Below are positions 20,049-28,934 of a stretch of DNA of 64,000 nucleotides, piece after piece. Each line of letters begins with the position of its first letter. Position 1 is the stretch's first letter. Source of the stretch: Betaproteobacteria bacterium HGW-Betaproteobacteria-9 (GTDB lineage: Bacteria; Pseudomonadota; Gammaproteobacteria; Burkholderiales; Burkholderiaceae_C); contig PHCC01000001.1 in assembly GCA_002842215.1 (NCBI GenBank), forward strand, positions 202,238 to 266,237, in the 5' to 3' direction. The notes beneath the pieces are model-generated. The model was given only the letters and a program-made list of their open reading frames with translations, did no database searches and was not told the origin of the DNA. The translations under genes were made by a program, and so were the position numbers.

Positions 20049-22940
20049 TTATTTGGTGAGGATGAAGCCCTTGAGCTTGCTGAAAGCGGCTTCGATCAGG
20101 GTCTTCTGCTGCTCCTGGTGCAGGTGCGCGTATCCCACCGCAGGCGACGCCGAAGCGGCCCGACCGGCGTAACCCAGCTTCTGGCCATCGAGCATGTTCT
20201 CGTGGATGTAGTGCTGCACAAAGAACCAGGCGCCCTGGTTTTGCGGCTCGTCCTGGCACCACACGATGTCGGTGGCGTTCGGGTACTTCTTGATCTCGGC
20301 ACCGAACACCTTGTGCGGGAACGGGTAGAGCTGTTCCACACGCAGGATGGCCACATCGTCATCGCCACGCTCCTCGCGCTTCTTGACCAGGTCGTAATAA
20401 ACCTTGCCCGAGCAGCAGATGAGGCGCTTGACCTTGTCGGCGTTCTTGACCACGTCGGCGTTGCTCTCCGGAATCACGGTCTGGAAGCTGCCCTTGGTGA
20501 ACTCGGACAGCGGCGACGTGGCGTCCTTGTTGCGCAGCAGCGACTTGGGCGTGAAGATCACCAGCGGCTTGCGCAGGTTGCGGATCACCTGGCGGCGCAG
20601 GATGTGGAAGATCTGGCTCGCCGTGGTGGGCTGCACGATCTGCATGTTGGTGTCGGCCGCCAGCTGCATGAAACGCTCCAGACGCGCCGAGCTGTGCTCG
20701 GGGCCCTGACCTTCGTAGCCGTGCGGCAGCATCAGCGTGATGCCGTTGACACGGCCCCACTTCACTTCACCAGATGCGATGAACTGGTCAATCACCACCT
20801 GCGCGCCGTTGGCGAAATCGCCGAACTGCGCTTCCCAGATCACCAGGGTGTTCGGGTCGTTGGAGGCGTAGCCGTATTCAAAGCCCAGCACCGCCTCTTC
20901 GGACAGGATGGAGTCGATCACGACAAACGGCGCCTGGTTGTCGGCCACGTTCTGCAGCGGCGTGTAGGTACCGGTATCCCACTTTTCGCGGTTCTGGTCG
21001 TGGATCACGGCATGGCGGTGCGTGAACGTGCCACGGCCGCAGTCTTCGCCCGACAGGCGCACCGGGAAGCCGCTGGCCACCAGGGAAGCAAACGCCATGT
21101 GTTCGCCCATGCCCCAGTCCACCGGGATGTCGCCACGGCCCATGGCCGCGCGGTCGGCGTAGACCTTCTTCACCAGCTGGTGCGGGCTCACGCTCTCCGG
21201 GATGGTGGTCAGGCGCCCGGCCAGACGCTTCCACTCGGCCATCGGGATCGCCGTGTCGCCCGCGTCGGTCCACTTCTTGCCGAGGAAGGGCGACCAGTCC
21301 ACCGCGTACTTGCTCTTGAAGTTGGTCAGCACCGGGTCCACCGTGTGGCGGCCAGCGTCGAGCGCCGCGCGGTAGGCCTTGGCCATGTCGTCGCCCAGCG
21401 TTTCGCCCAGACCCTGAGCGGCCAGCTTGTCGGCGTAGAGCTTGCGCGTGCCGGGGTGCGCGCTGATCTTCTTGTACATCAGCGGCTGGGTCAGGCTCGG
21501 GGTGTCCTGCTCGTTGTGGCCCAGCTTGCGGAAGCAGATGATGTCGAGCACCACGTCTTTGCGGAAGGTCATGCGGTATTCCAGCGCCAGCTGGGTGGCC
21601 AGCACCACGGCTTCCGGATCGTCACCATTGACGTGCAGCACCGGCGCCTCGACACCCTTGACGATGTCGGTGCAATACAGCGTGGAGCGCAGGTCGCGCG
21701 GGTCGGAGGTGGTGAAACCGATCTGGTTGTTGATGATCAGGTGCACCGTGCCGCCCGTGGTGTAGCCACGGGTCGCCGCCAGCGCCAGGGTTTCCTGGTT
21801 CACGCCCTGGCCGGCAAAAGCCGCATCGCCGTGCACCAGCACAGGTAGCACCTGCTTGCCCAGCGGATCGCCGCGGCGGTCCATGCGCGCGCGCACCGAG
21901 CCCTCGACCACCGGGTTCACGATTTCCAGGTGCGAAGGGTTGAAAGCCAGCGAGAGGTGCACCGGACCGCCGGGGGTGGTCACATCCGAACTGAAGCCCT
22001 GGTGGTATTTCACGTCACCGGCGGGCAGGTCTTCGGGCGCGGTGTGGTCGAATTCGGCGAACAGGTCCTTGGGCATCTTGCCCAGGATGTTGACCAGCAC
22101 GTTCAGGCGACCGCGGTGGGCCATGCCGATCACGATTTCCTGCACGCCCTGGGCACCGGCCTGCTGGATCACCTCGTCCATGGCGGCGATGAAACTCTCG
22201 CCACCTTCGAGCGAGAAGCGCTTCTGGCCCACATACTTGGTGTGCAGGAATCGCTCCAGACCTTCGGCCGCGGTCAGGCGGTCGAGAATGGCTTTTTTCT
22301 TCTCGGCATTGAAGGCTGGCTTGCTGCGGATGGCTTCCAGCTTTTCCTGCCACCAGCGCTTTTGCGTCTGGTCGCTGATGTACATGTACTCGGCACCCAC
22401 GCTGGCGCAATAGGTTTCGCGCAGTGCGTTGAGCAGGTCACGCAGTGACATGACTTCTTTGCCGAAGAAGGTGTTGCTGGTGTTGAAGACGGTCTCGAAA
22501 TCGGCGTCGGAAAAACCGTAGAACGCGGGATCGAGTTCGGGAATGTTGTCGCGCTCGGTGCGCTTGAGCGGGTCCAGGTCGGCCCAGCGGGAGCCCACGT
22601 TGCGGTAAGCGGCGATCAGCTGCTGGACGGCGACGCGCTTGCGGCCCAGATCGGAGTCGGCGCCAGCGGCCACAACGACCTTGGTTCCGCCTTGTTTGGC
22701 GCGCTCGGCAAAAGCGTTGATGACGGGCTGGTGGGGGACGTCGCGGGCATCGGAGCCGTCGCCGGCAGGCACATGCTGAAGGGCGTCAAAGTAGCCGCGC
22801 CAGTTGTCCGGCACGCTGCCGGGATTTTCCAGGTACTTCTCGTACATCTCTTCCACGTACGGTGCGTTGCCGCCGAAGAGATAGGAATTGTTCTGGTAGG
22901 CAACATAGACGTTGCCCCCGTTCGATGGGGAATTGCTCAT
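20049..22940 (-). CDS. odhA: 2-oxoglutarate dehydrogenase E1
   Basis: OdhA (SucA) is the thiamine-diphosphate enzyme that decarboxylates 2-oxoglutarate in the TCA cycle. The 963-residue product has the E1o N-terminal motif with YVEEMYEKYLENPGSVPDNW, the catalytic core MAHRGRLNVLVNILGK, VHGDAAFAGQGVNQET, and the thiamine-binding stretch with NNQIGFTTSDPRD. The transketolase-like C-terminal part includes LPHGYEGQGPEHSSARLERF. It starts the odhA-odhB-odhL(-zapE) operon. The 249 bases upstream, before the ArsR gene, hold no gene; GGAGG-like purines lie just before the ATG but I see no clear promoter. Confidence 0.97.
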   Translation of the reverse strand: MSNSPSNGGNVYVAYQNNSYLFGGNAPYVEEMYEKYLENPGSVPDNWRGYFDALQHVPAGDGSDARDVPHQPVINAFAERAKQGGTKVVVAAGADSDLGRKRVAVQQLIAAYRNVGSRWADLDPLKRTERDNIPELDPAFYGFSDADFETVFNTSNTFFGKEVMSLRDLLNALRETYCASVGAEYMYISDQTQKRWWQEKLEAIRSKPAFNAEKKKAILDRLTAAEGLERFLHTKYVGQKRFSLEGGESFIAAMDEVIQQAGAQGVQEIVIGMAHRGRLNVLVNILGKMPKDLFAEFDHTAPEDLPAGDVKYHQGFSSDVTTPGGPVHLSLAFNPSHLEIVNPVVEGSVRARMDRRGDPLGKQVLPVLVHGDAAFAGQGVNQETLALAATRGYTTGGTVHLIINNQIGFTTSDPRDLRSTLYCTDIVKGVEAPVLHVNGDDPEAVVLATQLALEYRMTFRKDVVLDIICFRKLGHNEQDTPSLTQPLMYKKISAHPGTRKLYADKLAAQGLGETLGDDMAKAYRAALDAGRHTVDPVLTNFKSKYAVDWSPFLGKKWTDAGDTAIPMAEWKRLAGRLTTIPESVSPHQLVKKVYADRAAMGRGDIPVDWGMGEHMAFASLVASGFPVRLSGEDCGRGTFTHRHAVIHDQNREKWDTGTYTPLQNVADNQAPFVVIDSILSEEAVLGFEYGYASNDPNTLVIWEAQFGDFANGAQVVIDQFIASGEVKWGRVNGITLMLPHGYEGQGPEHSSARLERFMQLAADTNMQIVQPTTASQIFHILRRQVIRNLRKPLVIFTPKSLLRNKDATSPLSEFTKGSFQTVIPESNADVVKNADKVKRLICCSGKVYYDLVKKREERGDDDVAILRVEQLYPFPHKVFGAEIKKYPNATDIVWCQDEPQNQGAWFFVQHYIHENMLDGQKLGYAGRAASASPAVGYAHLHQEQQKTLIEAAFSKLKGFILTK

Positions 22941-23189
22941 AGATTCGCTGACCTCCGCTTCCCTCTGGGAAACATTAGCTGGTTAAAGAAACCTCCCGCG
23001 ACACGGCTTAACCGATTGGCGGATGCGACAGTGACTGTGGAAGGACCTGACTGCAGCCCGCGATTGTGCCACCTGAGCACAGGATCAGGGAAAAAGAATG
23101 CAGTGGAGAATGCCTCGGGGGCGGAATCACCCCGGCGTTGTTGCGGCTGCGCGAAACGACAGCACCGTGTCAGGCGACACCATCCAGCA

Positions 23190-23564
23190 TCAGGAAACCA
23201 CGCGTGGCGAGAGGCGCTCGGACGCAGGCACCGCGCTGGGCTCGTCCATTTCAATCGCGATCTGCGTGCAGACCGTGCGGCACAGCGTCACCGCCTTTTC
23301 GCTTTGCACCCGGTAGATGACCTGGGTACCGTCCTTGCGTTTGGCCAGCACACCCGCCCGGTACAACAGATTCAGATGCTGGGACAGGTTGGGCTGGGTG
23401 GTGTCGATTTCCTGCAGCAGCTGGGAAACCGATTTCTCTCTGTCGCACAGGGCGCTGAGGATGCGCAAGCGCATGGGCGTGGCCAGCACGCCAAACAACT
23501 CGGCGGCCATTTCGAACACGCGCACCTTCTCGACATTGGCATCGGACTCGATCATTTGTTCCAT
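23190..23564 (-). CDS. ArsR-family transcriptional repressor
   Basis: This is a small winged-helix ArsR/SmtB-type repressor of 124 residues. The recognition region is SVSQLLQEIDTTQPNLSQHL, followed by the wing KDGTQVIYRV. Cysteines occur in ILSALCDREKS and VTLCRTVCTQIA. That layout resembles the sulphur-sensing BigR/SqrR/YgaV branch more than metal sensors with a CxC box, but this is inference. I chose the ATG at 23564 (MEQMIESDANVEKV) because a dyad covers the alternative ATG at 23594. Its nearest downstream gene is odhA, 249 bases away; the target is unknown. Confidence 0.82.
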   Translation of the reverse strand: MEQMIESDANVEKVRVFEMAAELFGVLATPMRLRILSALCDREKSVSQLLQEIDTTQPNLSQHLNLLYRAGVLAKRKDGTQVIYRVQSEKAVTLCRTVCTQIAIEMDEPSAVPASERLSPRVVS

Positions 23565-23587
23565 GGCAGACCACACTTTTGTCAATA

Positions 23588-23606
23588 TAAGCATGGATCA
23601 TACTTA
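23588..23606. promoter_or_regulatory. Putative operator of the ArsR-type gene
   Basis: TAAGCATGGATCATACTTA is an imperfect dyad: the outer nine bases of each half match at seven positions. It lies 24 bases upstream of the proposed start at 23564 and is AT-rich compared with its surroundings, as ArsR-family operators usually are. The position would allow autorepression. Confidence 0.5.
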
Positions 23607-23663
23607 CAAAAACCGCCGTTGACCATGCGTTTTTGTCGGGATTGACGCGGGTTTGTCGTCCCC

Positions 23664-23703
23664 AAAAATGAAACCCGGCGCGTCAGGCAACGCACCGGGT
23701 TTC
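23664..23703 (-). terminator. Intrinsic terminator after prpE
   Basis: GAAACCCGG at 23670-23678 pairs with CCGGGTTTC at 23695-23703, and an inner GCG/CGC extends the stem. On the minus strand the hairpin is followed by CATTTTTGGGG, so it would end transcription from prpE. Confidence 0.75.
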
Positions 23704-23736
23704 AACAGGATTCTGGCGCCAAACCAGACGCGGAGA

Positions 23737-25638
23737 TCAGGCCTGCAGATCCTTGATTTGCTGCAATGCGGCAGGGTCGTCCATGGTGGTCAGATCGCCC
23801 GGATCGCGGCCCTCGCAGACCGCCTGGATGGCGCGACGCAGCAACTTGCCCGAGCGCGTCTTGGGCAACACGTTGACAAAGCGCACCCGTGCCGGGCGCG
23901 CCACGGCACCCAGCTGCTCGTCCACCAGCTTCATCACTTCGCCCTCCAGCTTCAGGCGCGCGGCATCGTCGGTGAGCACCGAGGCGTCCTTCACCACGGC
24001 AAACGCCATGGCCACCTGACCCTTGAGCTGATCGGCCACGCCGACCACCGCCACCTCGGCGATCTTCGGGTGGCTGGAAATGCTCTCTTCGATCTCGCGC
24101 GTGCCCAGGCGGTGGCCGGCGACGTTGATCACGTCGTCGGTGCGGCCGAGGATGAAGTAGTAACCGTCGTCGTCGCGAATGCCCCAGTCGAAGGTGCTGT
24201 AGACCATGCGGCCGGGCACGCTGGTCCAGTAGGTCTTGACGAACCGGGCGTCGTCGCCCCAGATGGTCTGCATGCAACCCGGGGGCAACGGACCTTCGAC
24301 CGCGACCACACCCTTCTGGTTGCCGCCTTGCAGCTCAGCACCGGTCTGGTCGTCCAGCAGCTTGACGTTGTAACCATAGACCGCCTTGCCCGGCGAGCCG
24401 AATTTGCTGTCGGCCTTCTCCACGCCGTTGCAGATCGCCAGAATCGGCCAGCCGGTTTCGGTCTGCCAGTAGTTGTCGACGATGGGTTTGCCCAATTCGT
24501 CGGAGATCCACTTGGCGGTCGGTTCGTCCAGCGGCTCACCTGCGAGAAACAGCGCCTTCAGGCTGGAGAGGTCGTATTTCTTGATGAAGGACGAATCGTA
24601 TTTCTTGAGCACCCGCACCGCGGTGGGGGCACTGAACATGACACTGACCTTGTACTTCTCGACCAGGCTCCACCAGATGCCGGCGTCGGGCCGGATCGGC
24701 AGACCCTCGTACATGATGGTCGCCATGCCGCCGATCAGCGGGCCGTAGATGATGTAGCTGTGGCCCACGACCCAGCCGATGTCGCTGGTGGAGAAATAGG
24801 TTTCGCCCGGCTCGCCCATGTAGATGTGCTTCATGGATGCCGCCAGCGCCACGGTGTAGCCACCGGTGTCGCGCTGCACACCCTTGGGTTTTCCGGTGGT
24901 GCCGCTGGTGTAGAGCGTGTAGCTGGGGTGCGTGGCGTCGACCCATTCGCAGGGCACCACGGTGTCCATGTGGCGCGCGCGCTCGGCCGAGTAGTCCACG
25001 TCCCGGCCTTCCACCGTGTTGAACGCTGCCAGCCCGCGGTTGACCATCACCACCTTCTGCGGTTTGTGGGCCGAAAGCTTGACGGCTTCGTCCAGCAGCG
25101 GCTTGTATTCCACCACCTTGCCGCCACGCGACCCGGCGTCGGCACTCACGATGGCCACGGGCGACGCGTCTTCGATGCGGCTGGCGAGCGAGTGGCTGGC
25201 GAAACCGCCGAACACCACCGAGTGGATGGCACCGATGCGCGCGCAGGCCAGCATGGCGAACGCGGCCTCCGGAATCATGGGCATGTAGATCAGGACGCGG
25301 TCGCCTTTTTTCACGCCCTGGTCCTGCAGGATGGCGGCCATGCGCTGCACCTCGGCGTGCAGTTCGCGGAAGCTGTAGATCTTTTCGACGTTGGTCTCGG
25401 TCGAAACAAAGATCAGGGCGTTCTGGTCCGCACGGTCCTTCAGGTGGCGATCGACCGCGTTGTGGCACAGGTTGGTCAGTCCACCTTCAAACCAGCGCGC
25501 AAACGGCGGGTTGTCGTAGTTGCAGACGCGGTCGTAGGGCTTGTGCCAGTCCACCAGCTTCGCCTGTTCGGCCCAGAAGACGTCACGGTCTTCGATCGAA
25601 CGGCGGTGGAAATCGGCGTAGCCCTGAGCGTTGCTCAT
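23737..25638 (-). CDS. prpE: Propionate-CoA ligase PrpE
   Basis: PrpE is an AMP-forming acyl-CoA synthetase that activates propionate. The 633-residue product follows Salmonella PrpE closely as I recall it, e.g. PPFARWFEGGLTNLCHNAVD, DIGWVVGHSYIIYGP and EGLPIRPDAGIWW, so I prefer PrpE to acetyl-CoA synthetase. The adenylation motif is YTSGTTGKPKGV and the catalytic lysine is in PKTRSGKLLRR. The ATG at 25638 has AGGAG at good spacing; the frame is open 49 codons further without similarity. No prpB, prpC or prpD genes are adjacent. A dyad lies about 110 bases upstream. Confidence 0.92.
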   Translation of the reverse strand: MSNAQGYADFHRRSIEDRDVFWAEQAKLVDWHKPYDRVCNYDNPPFARWFEGGLTNLCHNAVDRHLKDRADQNALIFVSTETNVEKIYSFRELHAEVQRMAAILQDQGVKKGDRVLIYMPMIPEAAFAMLACARIGAIHSVVFGGFASHSLASRIEDASPVAIVSADAGSRGGKVVEYKPLLDEAVKLSAHKPQKVVMVNRGLAAFNTVEGRDVDYSAERARHMDTVVPCEWVDATHPSYTLYTSGTTGKPKGVQRDTGGYTVALAASMKHIYMGEPGETYFSTSDIGWVVGHSYIIYGPLIGGMATIMYEGLPIRPDAGIWWSLVEKYKVSVMFSAPTAVRVLKKYDSSFIKKYDLSSLKALFLAGEPLDEPTAKWISDELGKPIVDNYWQTETGWPILAICNGVEKADSKFGSPGKAVYGYNVKLLDDQTGAELQGGNQKGVVAVEGPLPPGCMQTIWGDDARFVKTYWTSVPGRMVYSTFDWGIRDDDGYYFILGRTDDVINVAGHRLGTREIEESISSHPKIAEVAVVGVADQLKGQVAMAFAVVKDASVLTDDAARLKLEGEVMKLVDEQLGAVARPARVRFVNVLPKTRSGKLLRRAIQAVCEGRDPGDLTTMDDPAALQQIKDLQA

Positions 25639-25741
25639 GTGAGTCTCCTGCGTGGTGATCGGTTGAAATGCGACAACGACCGCGCCGGGCCCATGGGATT
25701 TCCGGCGTGGTCGCGAAAAACTGAATTCATAATTATGACGT

Positions 25742-25761
25742 TCAGACTTGCGGCAGTCTGA
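25742..25761. repeat. 7-bp inverted repeat upstream of prpE, possible operator
   Basis: TCAGACT and AGTCTGA are perfect inverted arms separated by six bases. The site lies in the 237-base gap between the isochorismatase-like gene and prpE, next to an AT-rich stretch (TCATAATTATGAATT region, 25727-25741) that could hold the prpE -10 box. It could be an operator or a weak hairpin; nothing identifies a regulator. Confidence 0.4.
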
Positions 25762-25875
25762 CAAATTCCCCCCATCCACACCCATCCGGCAAACCCGTCG
25801 GCGTGGCGCTGGTCAGCCCATCGCGACTTCTGCTGGATGCCGCGAGCGCCCTCCCCCCAGCAGCGTTTGGGCGCC

Positions 25876-26481
25876 CTACTTGATCAGCGCGTGGACTTCC
25901 CGGAACGCCGGGTGGTCGGCCGTGCGCAGCCACTCGAAAGCCACCATTTCCGTTGTGATGAGTTCAGCGCCAGCACCCGCCAGGCGGTCAAAGGCCGCAT
26001 CGCGGTTGCGCTCGGTGCGCGAGCCGCAGGCGTCGGTCACGACCCAGACGTCGATTTCCTGCTCGATCAGCTCGAGCACGGTCTGCAGCAGGCAGACATG
26101 GGCCTCGCAACCGGCGATCACCACCGTGTTGCGCTCGGGCGCCTGACTCGGGGCGGCCTTTTGCAGGTGTTTGGGCAGGCTGCGGGCGTTGCCAGAGACC
26201 GGGCGCACCGCTGGACGCAAGCAGTCCAGCAAACCGGCATCGACGGCGCTAAAGCTCATCTTGCCGAGGGTCTTCTGGCACAAGGCCCGCAACGCTGCGT
26301 CGTTGCCGCCGAGTTTTTCCGGGTTCTGTTCGGTGCCGAAAACCGGCACCCGAAACACTTGAGCCATGCGGGCCAGGCGAACCGCATTGGCCAGCACCAG
26401 TGGCGCCTCATGGATAGCGGGCAACAAACGGGTTTGGTAGTCGACCAGCACCAGCTGGGAATCGGCGGCATCAAGCAGCAT
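25876..26481 (-). CDS. Isochorismatase-like cysteine hydrolase
   Basis: This is a 201-residue member of the isochorismatase-like hydrolase family (YcaC/nicotinamidase fold). The conserved Asp is at residue 14 in LVLVDYQTRLLP, and the nucleophile region is VVIAGCEAHVCLLQTVLEL with the second cysteine in the catalytic position. Between them is a segment of about 25 residues rich in Pro, Arg and Ala (RPAVRPVSGNARSLPKHLQK) that is longer than in compact family members. The start is the ATG at 26481 (MLLDAADSQL). The substrate is unknown and it is not in an obvious operon. Confidence 0.85.
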   Translation of the reverse strand: MLLDAADSQLVLVDYQTRLLPAIHEAPLVLANAVRLARMAQVFRVPVFGTEQNPEKLGGNDAALRALCQKTLGKMSFSAVDAGLLDCLRPAVRPVSGNARSLPKHLQKAAPSQAPERNTVVIAGCEAHVCLLQTVLELIEQEIDVWVVTDACGSRTERNRDAAFDRLAGAGAELITTEMVAFEWLRTADHPAFREVHALIK

Positions 26482-26676
26482 CGGGCAGTCTCTTCGTTGG
26501 GTTGGAACACACCGGCCAGGTGGCCGGTGCAGCAGGTTGTGCCCAGCATTGTGACAAAGGCGCGTGCCGCGCGACCGGCCCGGACAGGCCCAATCGCGCA
26601 ATGTTCAAACAAATCAACGCATTGCTTGACTTTCCTCGCTTGACTTCTCGAAGCTTCACCCTTAACCTGAAAAGAT

Positions 26677-27240
26677 ATGAAGCGTTGGATCCCTGTTCTG
26701 CTGCTGGCTGGCATGCCGTTGGTGCATGCTGCGCCAAGCGAAGCTGTCTACGAAGACATGGACGCGCTGCTGCAGGAAAAAGGTGTCATCTCACGCCTGA
26801 GTGAGCAGATCCAGCAGGTTCGCGATAACGTGGGTGCTTCGGCCTCGAACCTCGTGATCAATGCCATGGGGTTCCTGGGCGTCCCCTACAGCTACGGCGG
26901 CAACAGCGCCGAAACCGGGGTCGACTGCAGCGGTCTTGTGCGCACGGTCTTCGAAAAGTCGGTGGGCAAAATCCTGCCGCGCCGGGCAGCGGACCAGGCC
27001 GCGGTGACCGAAACCATAGACCGCAGCGAACTCAAACCCGGCGACCTGGTTTTCTTCAACACCATGAGGCGGGCGTTCAGCCACGTGGGCATCTATGTCG
27101 GTGACGGGAAGTTCATCCATGCCCCACGCTCAGGCTCCTCCGTCCGGGTCGAAGACATGCGCGTCGCGTACTGGAACACCCGGTTCAACGGTGCTCGACG
27201 CGTCCCGCTGCAACCATCGACCCACACAGCCGTGCGCTGA
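26677..27240 (+). CDS. NlpC/P60 cell-wall endopeptidase
   Basis: This is a secreted cysteine peptidase likely to cleave peptidoglycan stem peptides. The 187-residue protein has a Sec signal (MKRWIPVLLLAGMPLVHA), a short helical N-terminal part, and an NlpC/P60 domain. The catalytic Cys is at residue 84 in VDCSGLVRTVF, and histidines lie in AFSHVGIYVGDGKFIHAPRS. No SH3 or LysM domain is present. Upstream is a 9-base direct repeat, GCTTGACTT, at 26624-26632 and 26638-26646; the second copy could serve as a -35 box. It ends just before a strong bidirectional terminator. Confidence 0.93.
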   Translation: MKRWIPVLLLAGMPLVHAAPSEAVYEDMDALLQEKGVISRLSEQIQQVRDNVGASASNLVINAMGFLGVPYSYGGNSAETGVDCSGLVRTVFEKSVGKILPRRAADQAAVTETIDRSELKPGDLVFFNTMRRAFSHVGIYVGDGKFIHAPRSGSSVRVEDMRVAYWNTRFNGARRVPLQPSTHTAVR

Positions 27241-27259
27241 ACCCGCTGCGGCCTCCAAA

Positions 27260-27288
27260 AAAAGAACCGGGTCAAACCCGGTTTTTTC
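27260..27288. terminator. Bidirectional intrinsic terminator
   Basis: AACCGGGT (27265-27272), loop CAA, ACCCGGTT (27276-27283), then a T run to 27287. An A run at 27257-27263 gives the same on the other strand. It separates the NlpC/P60 gene from the convergent cytochrome gene. Confidence 0.88.
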
Positions 27289-27319
27289 ATGTCTGGTCGG
27301 CCAGGCGTTCAACCACCCC

Positions 27320-27991
27320 TCACTTCAAGTTGCCCAGGTAGGCGGCCACGGCCTTGGTTTCCAGCGGGCTCAGGCGCGAAGAGATCACGGTCATGACCGC
27401 GTTGTCGTTGCTGCGTGCGCGCTGGTGGAAATGAAGCAGCTGGGTTTCGATGTAGCCAGGATGCTGACCGGCCAGGCGCGGCATGTTGGCGCTGCCACGG
27501 CCATGGGTGTCGTGGCAGGAGAGGCAGGCGGGCAACCCGGCATACACATTGCCCCGCTCATAAACAAACTGTCCCACCGCCATGAGCTGCGCGTCATCGG
27601 ACGGGGTGTTGGCCGCCTTCTGGCTCGCGTAATGCGCCGCGAGCGAACGGATCATTCGATCGTCCATCATCGCCACCTTTTCTTTCATCAAGGGGCTCTT
27701 TCGGTCCCCCGAGGCGAAGTCCTTCAACTGCTTGACCAGGTAGGTTTCGTTCTGTCCCGCCAGGCGTGGGAAGTTGGGCGCCACGCTCTGTCCGGTGGCG
27801 CCGTGACAGGCGCCGCAATGTTCTGCGGCGAAGCGGGCCCCGGCGGCGATGTCGGCGTCCATGGTCTGTGCACCCGCCGACCACGCCTGCGACCCCAGCA
27901 GCCCGATGGCCAGCAGCGCGCGGAGCCGGTGCAACCGGCCGACCCGCTGGCGTGTGCGGCCTGAGGCGGCCGTCTTGAGCTTGTTGCCCAT
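27320..27991 (-). CDS. Dihaem c-type cytochrome (cytochrome c4-like)
   Basis: This 223-residue periplasmic protein has two haem-binding motifs, HCGACHG and ACLSCHD, about 100 residues apart. Each is followed by a PRLAGQ axial-ligand region (NFPRLAGQNETYL and MPRLAGQHPGYIETQL). This is the internal duplication of cytochromes c4, which carry electrons to terminal oxidases. A signal peptide with an unusually long basic n-region ends near SAGAQ. AGGAG lies 5 bases before the ATG at 27991; a second ATG (27995) is out of frame. An FNR-type box is centred 65 bases upstream, so micro-aerobic control is plausible. Confidence 0.92.
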   Translation of the reverse strand: MGNKLKTAASGRTRQRVGRLHRLRALLAIGLLGSQAWSAGAQTMDADIAAGARFAAEHCGACHGATGQSVAPNFPRLAGQNETYLVKQLKDFASGDRKSPLMKEKVAMMDDRMIRSLAAHYASQKAANTPSDDAQLMAVGQFVYERGNVYAGLPACLSCHDTHGRGSANMPRLAGQHPGYIETQLLHFHQRARSNDNAVMTVISSRLSPLETKAVAAYLGNLK

Positions 27992-28049
27992 CCATGTCTC
28001 CTGTCGGTGAAAGTCAGAGGCATTCTGGTCACACGACCAGGGTCACCGA

Positions 28050-28063
28050 TTGATACAAGTCAA
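28050..28063. promoter_or_regulatory. FNR/DNR-type box upstream of the cytochrome gene
   Basis: TTGATACAAGTCAA matches the FNR/ANR palindrome TTGAT-N4-ATCAA at nine of ten defined positions. Its centre is about 65 bases before the cytochrome ATG at 27991. A class II site (centred 41.5 bases before the start point) would put transcription start near 28015, leaving a leader of about 24 bases with its AGGAG. That geometry fits activation. Confidence 0.6.
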
Positions 28064-28103
28064 CAATGATTAACTTATATTGACGCCGGAAAAAGGCATT
28101 TTG

Positions 28104-28784
28104 CTAGGCGTTGTGTGGGGAGGCCTGATGGCCCGGCCAGGTTCCGGAGGCGATGTAAATGCCGCCCATCCAGGTGGAACGGACGTCCAGCCCCGGCACG
28201 TGAGCTGCCAGGTCACTCCAGGGTTGAACCAGGCCATCCAGCGTGCTGACGGAACGCAGCGCCGCTCCCCAGACAAAGAGGTTGACCGGCCAGGCCCAAG
28301 GATCGGCCCATTGCAGCCCGGTGGCCACCACGCGCGCACCGGGCTTGAGGTGCTGCAGCACATTGGCAATCGCCTCGGGGCGACGCAGCACGTCGTGCGT
28401 GAAGTGGAACAGCACAGCATCGGCCTGCCCCGCCCAGCGTGCCGACTCGACCGGTGCGTTGATCAACGAAACCTCGCATGGCCCGACAGACGCAAGGCGC
28501 TCGCGCGCCTTGACCAGCATCTCCGGACATTGTTCGATCCCCACGATCCGGCCGTGCGGCCCCACGGCTTCGGCGAGCAGGGGAAAACTCAGACCGGTGC
28601 CACAACCCACATCCAGCACGGTCGCACCGGGACTCAGTCGCAGACCGGCCACAGCCTCGCGGCGAAGCGGTTCGAACATCGCGAGTTCGTTGTCGTACAC
28701 GCCGGCTCGCAACCGGTATTGCTCCAGCGCAAAGCCGCGATCAGGAATGTGTGCGTCCCTGCGACTGACGGAAGGTCTTTTCAT
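28104..28784 (-). CDS. Class I SAM-dependent methyltransferase
   Basis: The 226-residue product has a Rossmann methyltransferase core: motif I VLDVGCGTGLSFPLL, motif II IVGIEQCPEMLVKAR, and a post-I acidic region around QADAVLFHFTHDVL. The N-terminal FALEQYRLRAGVYDNELAMFEP resembles UbiE-like and small-molecule methyltransferases. The start is the ATG at 28784 (MKRPSVSRRD); a TTG seven codons earlier is less likely. The substrate is unknown. It lies between the FadL-like porin gene and the cytochrome gene, all on the minus strand, with a 150-base gap to the porin gene. Confidence 0.82.
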   Translation of the reverse strand: MKRPSVSRRDAHIPDRGFALEQYRLRAGVYDNELAMFEPLRREAVAGLRLSPGATVLDVGCGTGLSFPLLAEAVGPHGRIVGIEQCPEMLVKARERLASVGPCEVSLINAPVESARWAGQADAVLFHFTHDVLRRPEAIANVLQHLKPGARVVATGLQWADPWAWPVNLFVWGAALRSVSTLDGLVQPWSDLAAHVPGLDVRSTWMGGIYIASGTWPGHQASPHNA

Positions 28785-28934
28785 GGTCTTTCTGGCCTGA
28801 GGCAATACCCCTCAGATCAGCATAGTGCGCAGATCCTCGCACCGCAAGCGGCAACGGCCCGTGTTTGTTACCGAGTGTCCCGGTGCGCGCAAAGACCTGC
28901 ACGCCAACGCACGAAACCGTGCCCCTCCATGACA

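Noticed and set aside
22937..23254. A 105-codon minus-strand frame between odhA and the ArsR gene
   Set aside because: It lacks family similarity and a ribosome-binding site, and overlaps both the start of odhA and the end of the ArsR gene.
23737..25638. Acetyl-CoA synthetase (acs)
   Set aside because: The N-terminal and middle motifs follow PrpE (propionate-CoA ligase) more closely, as far as memory of both families allows.
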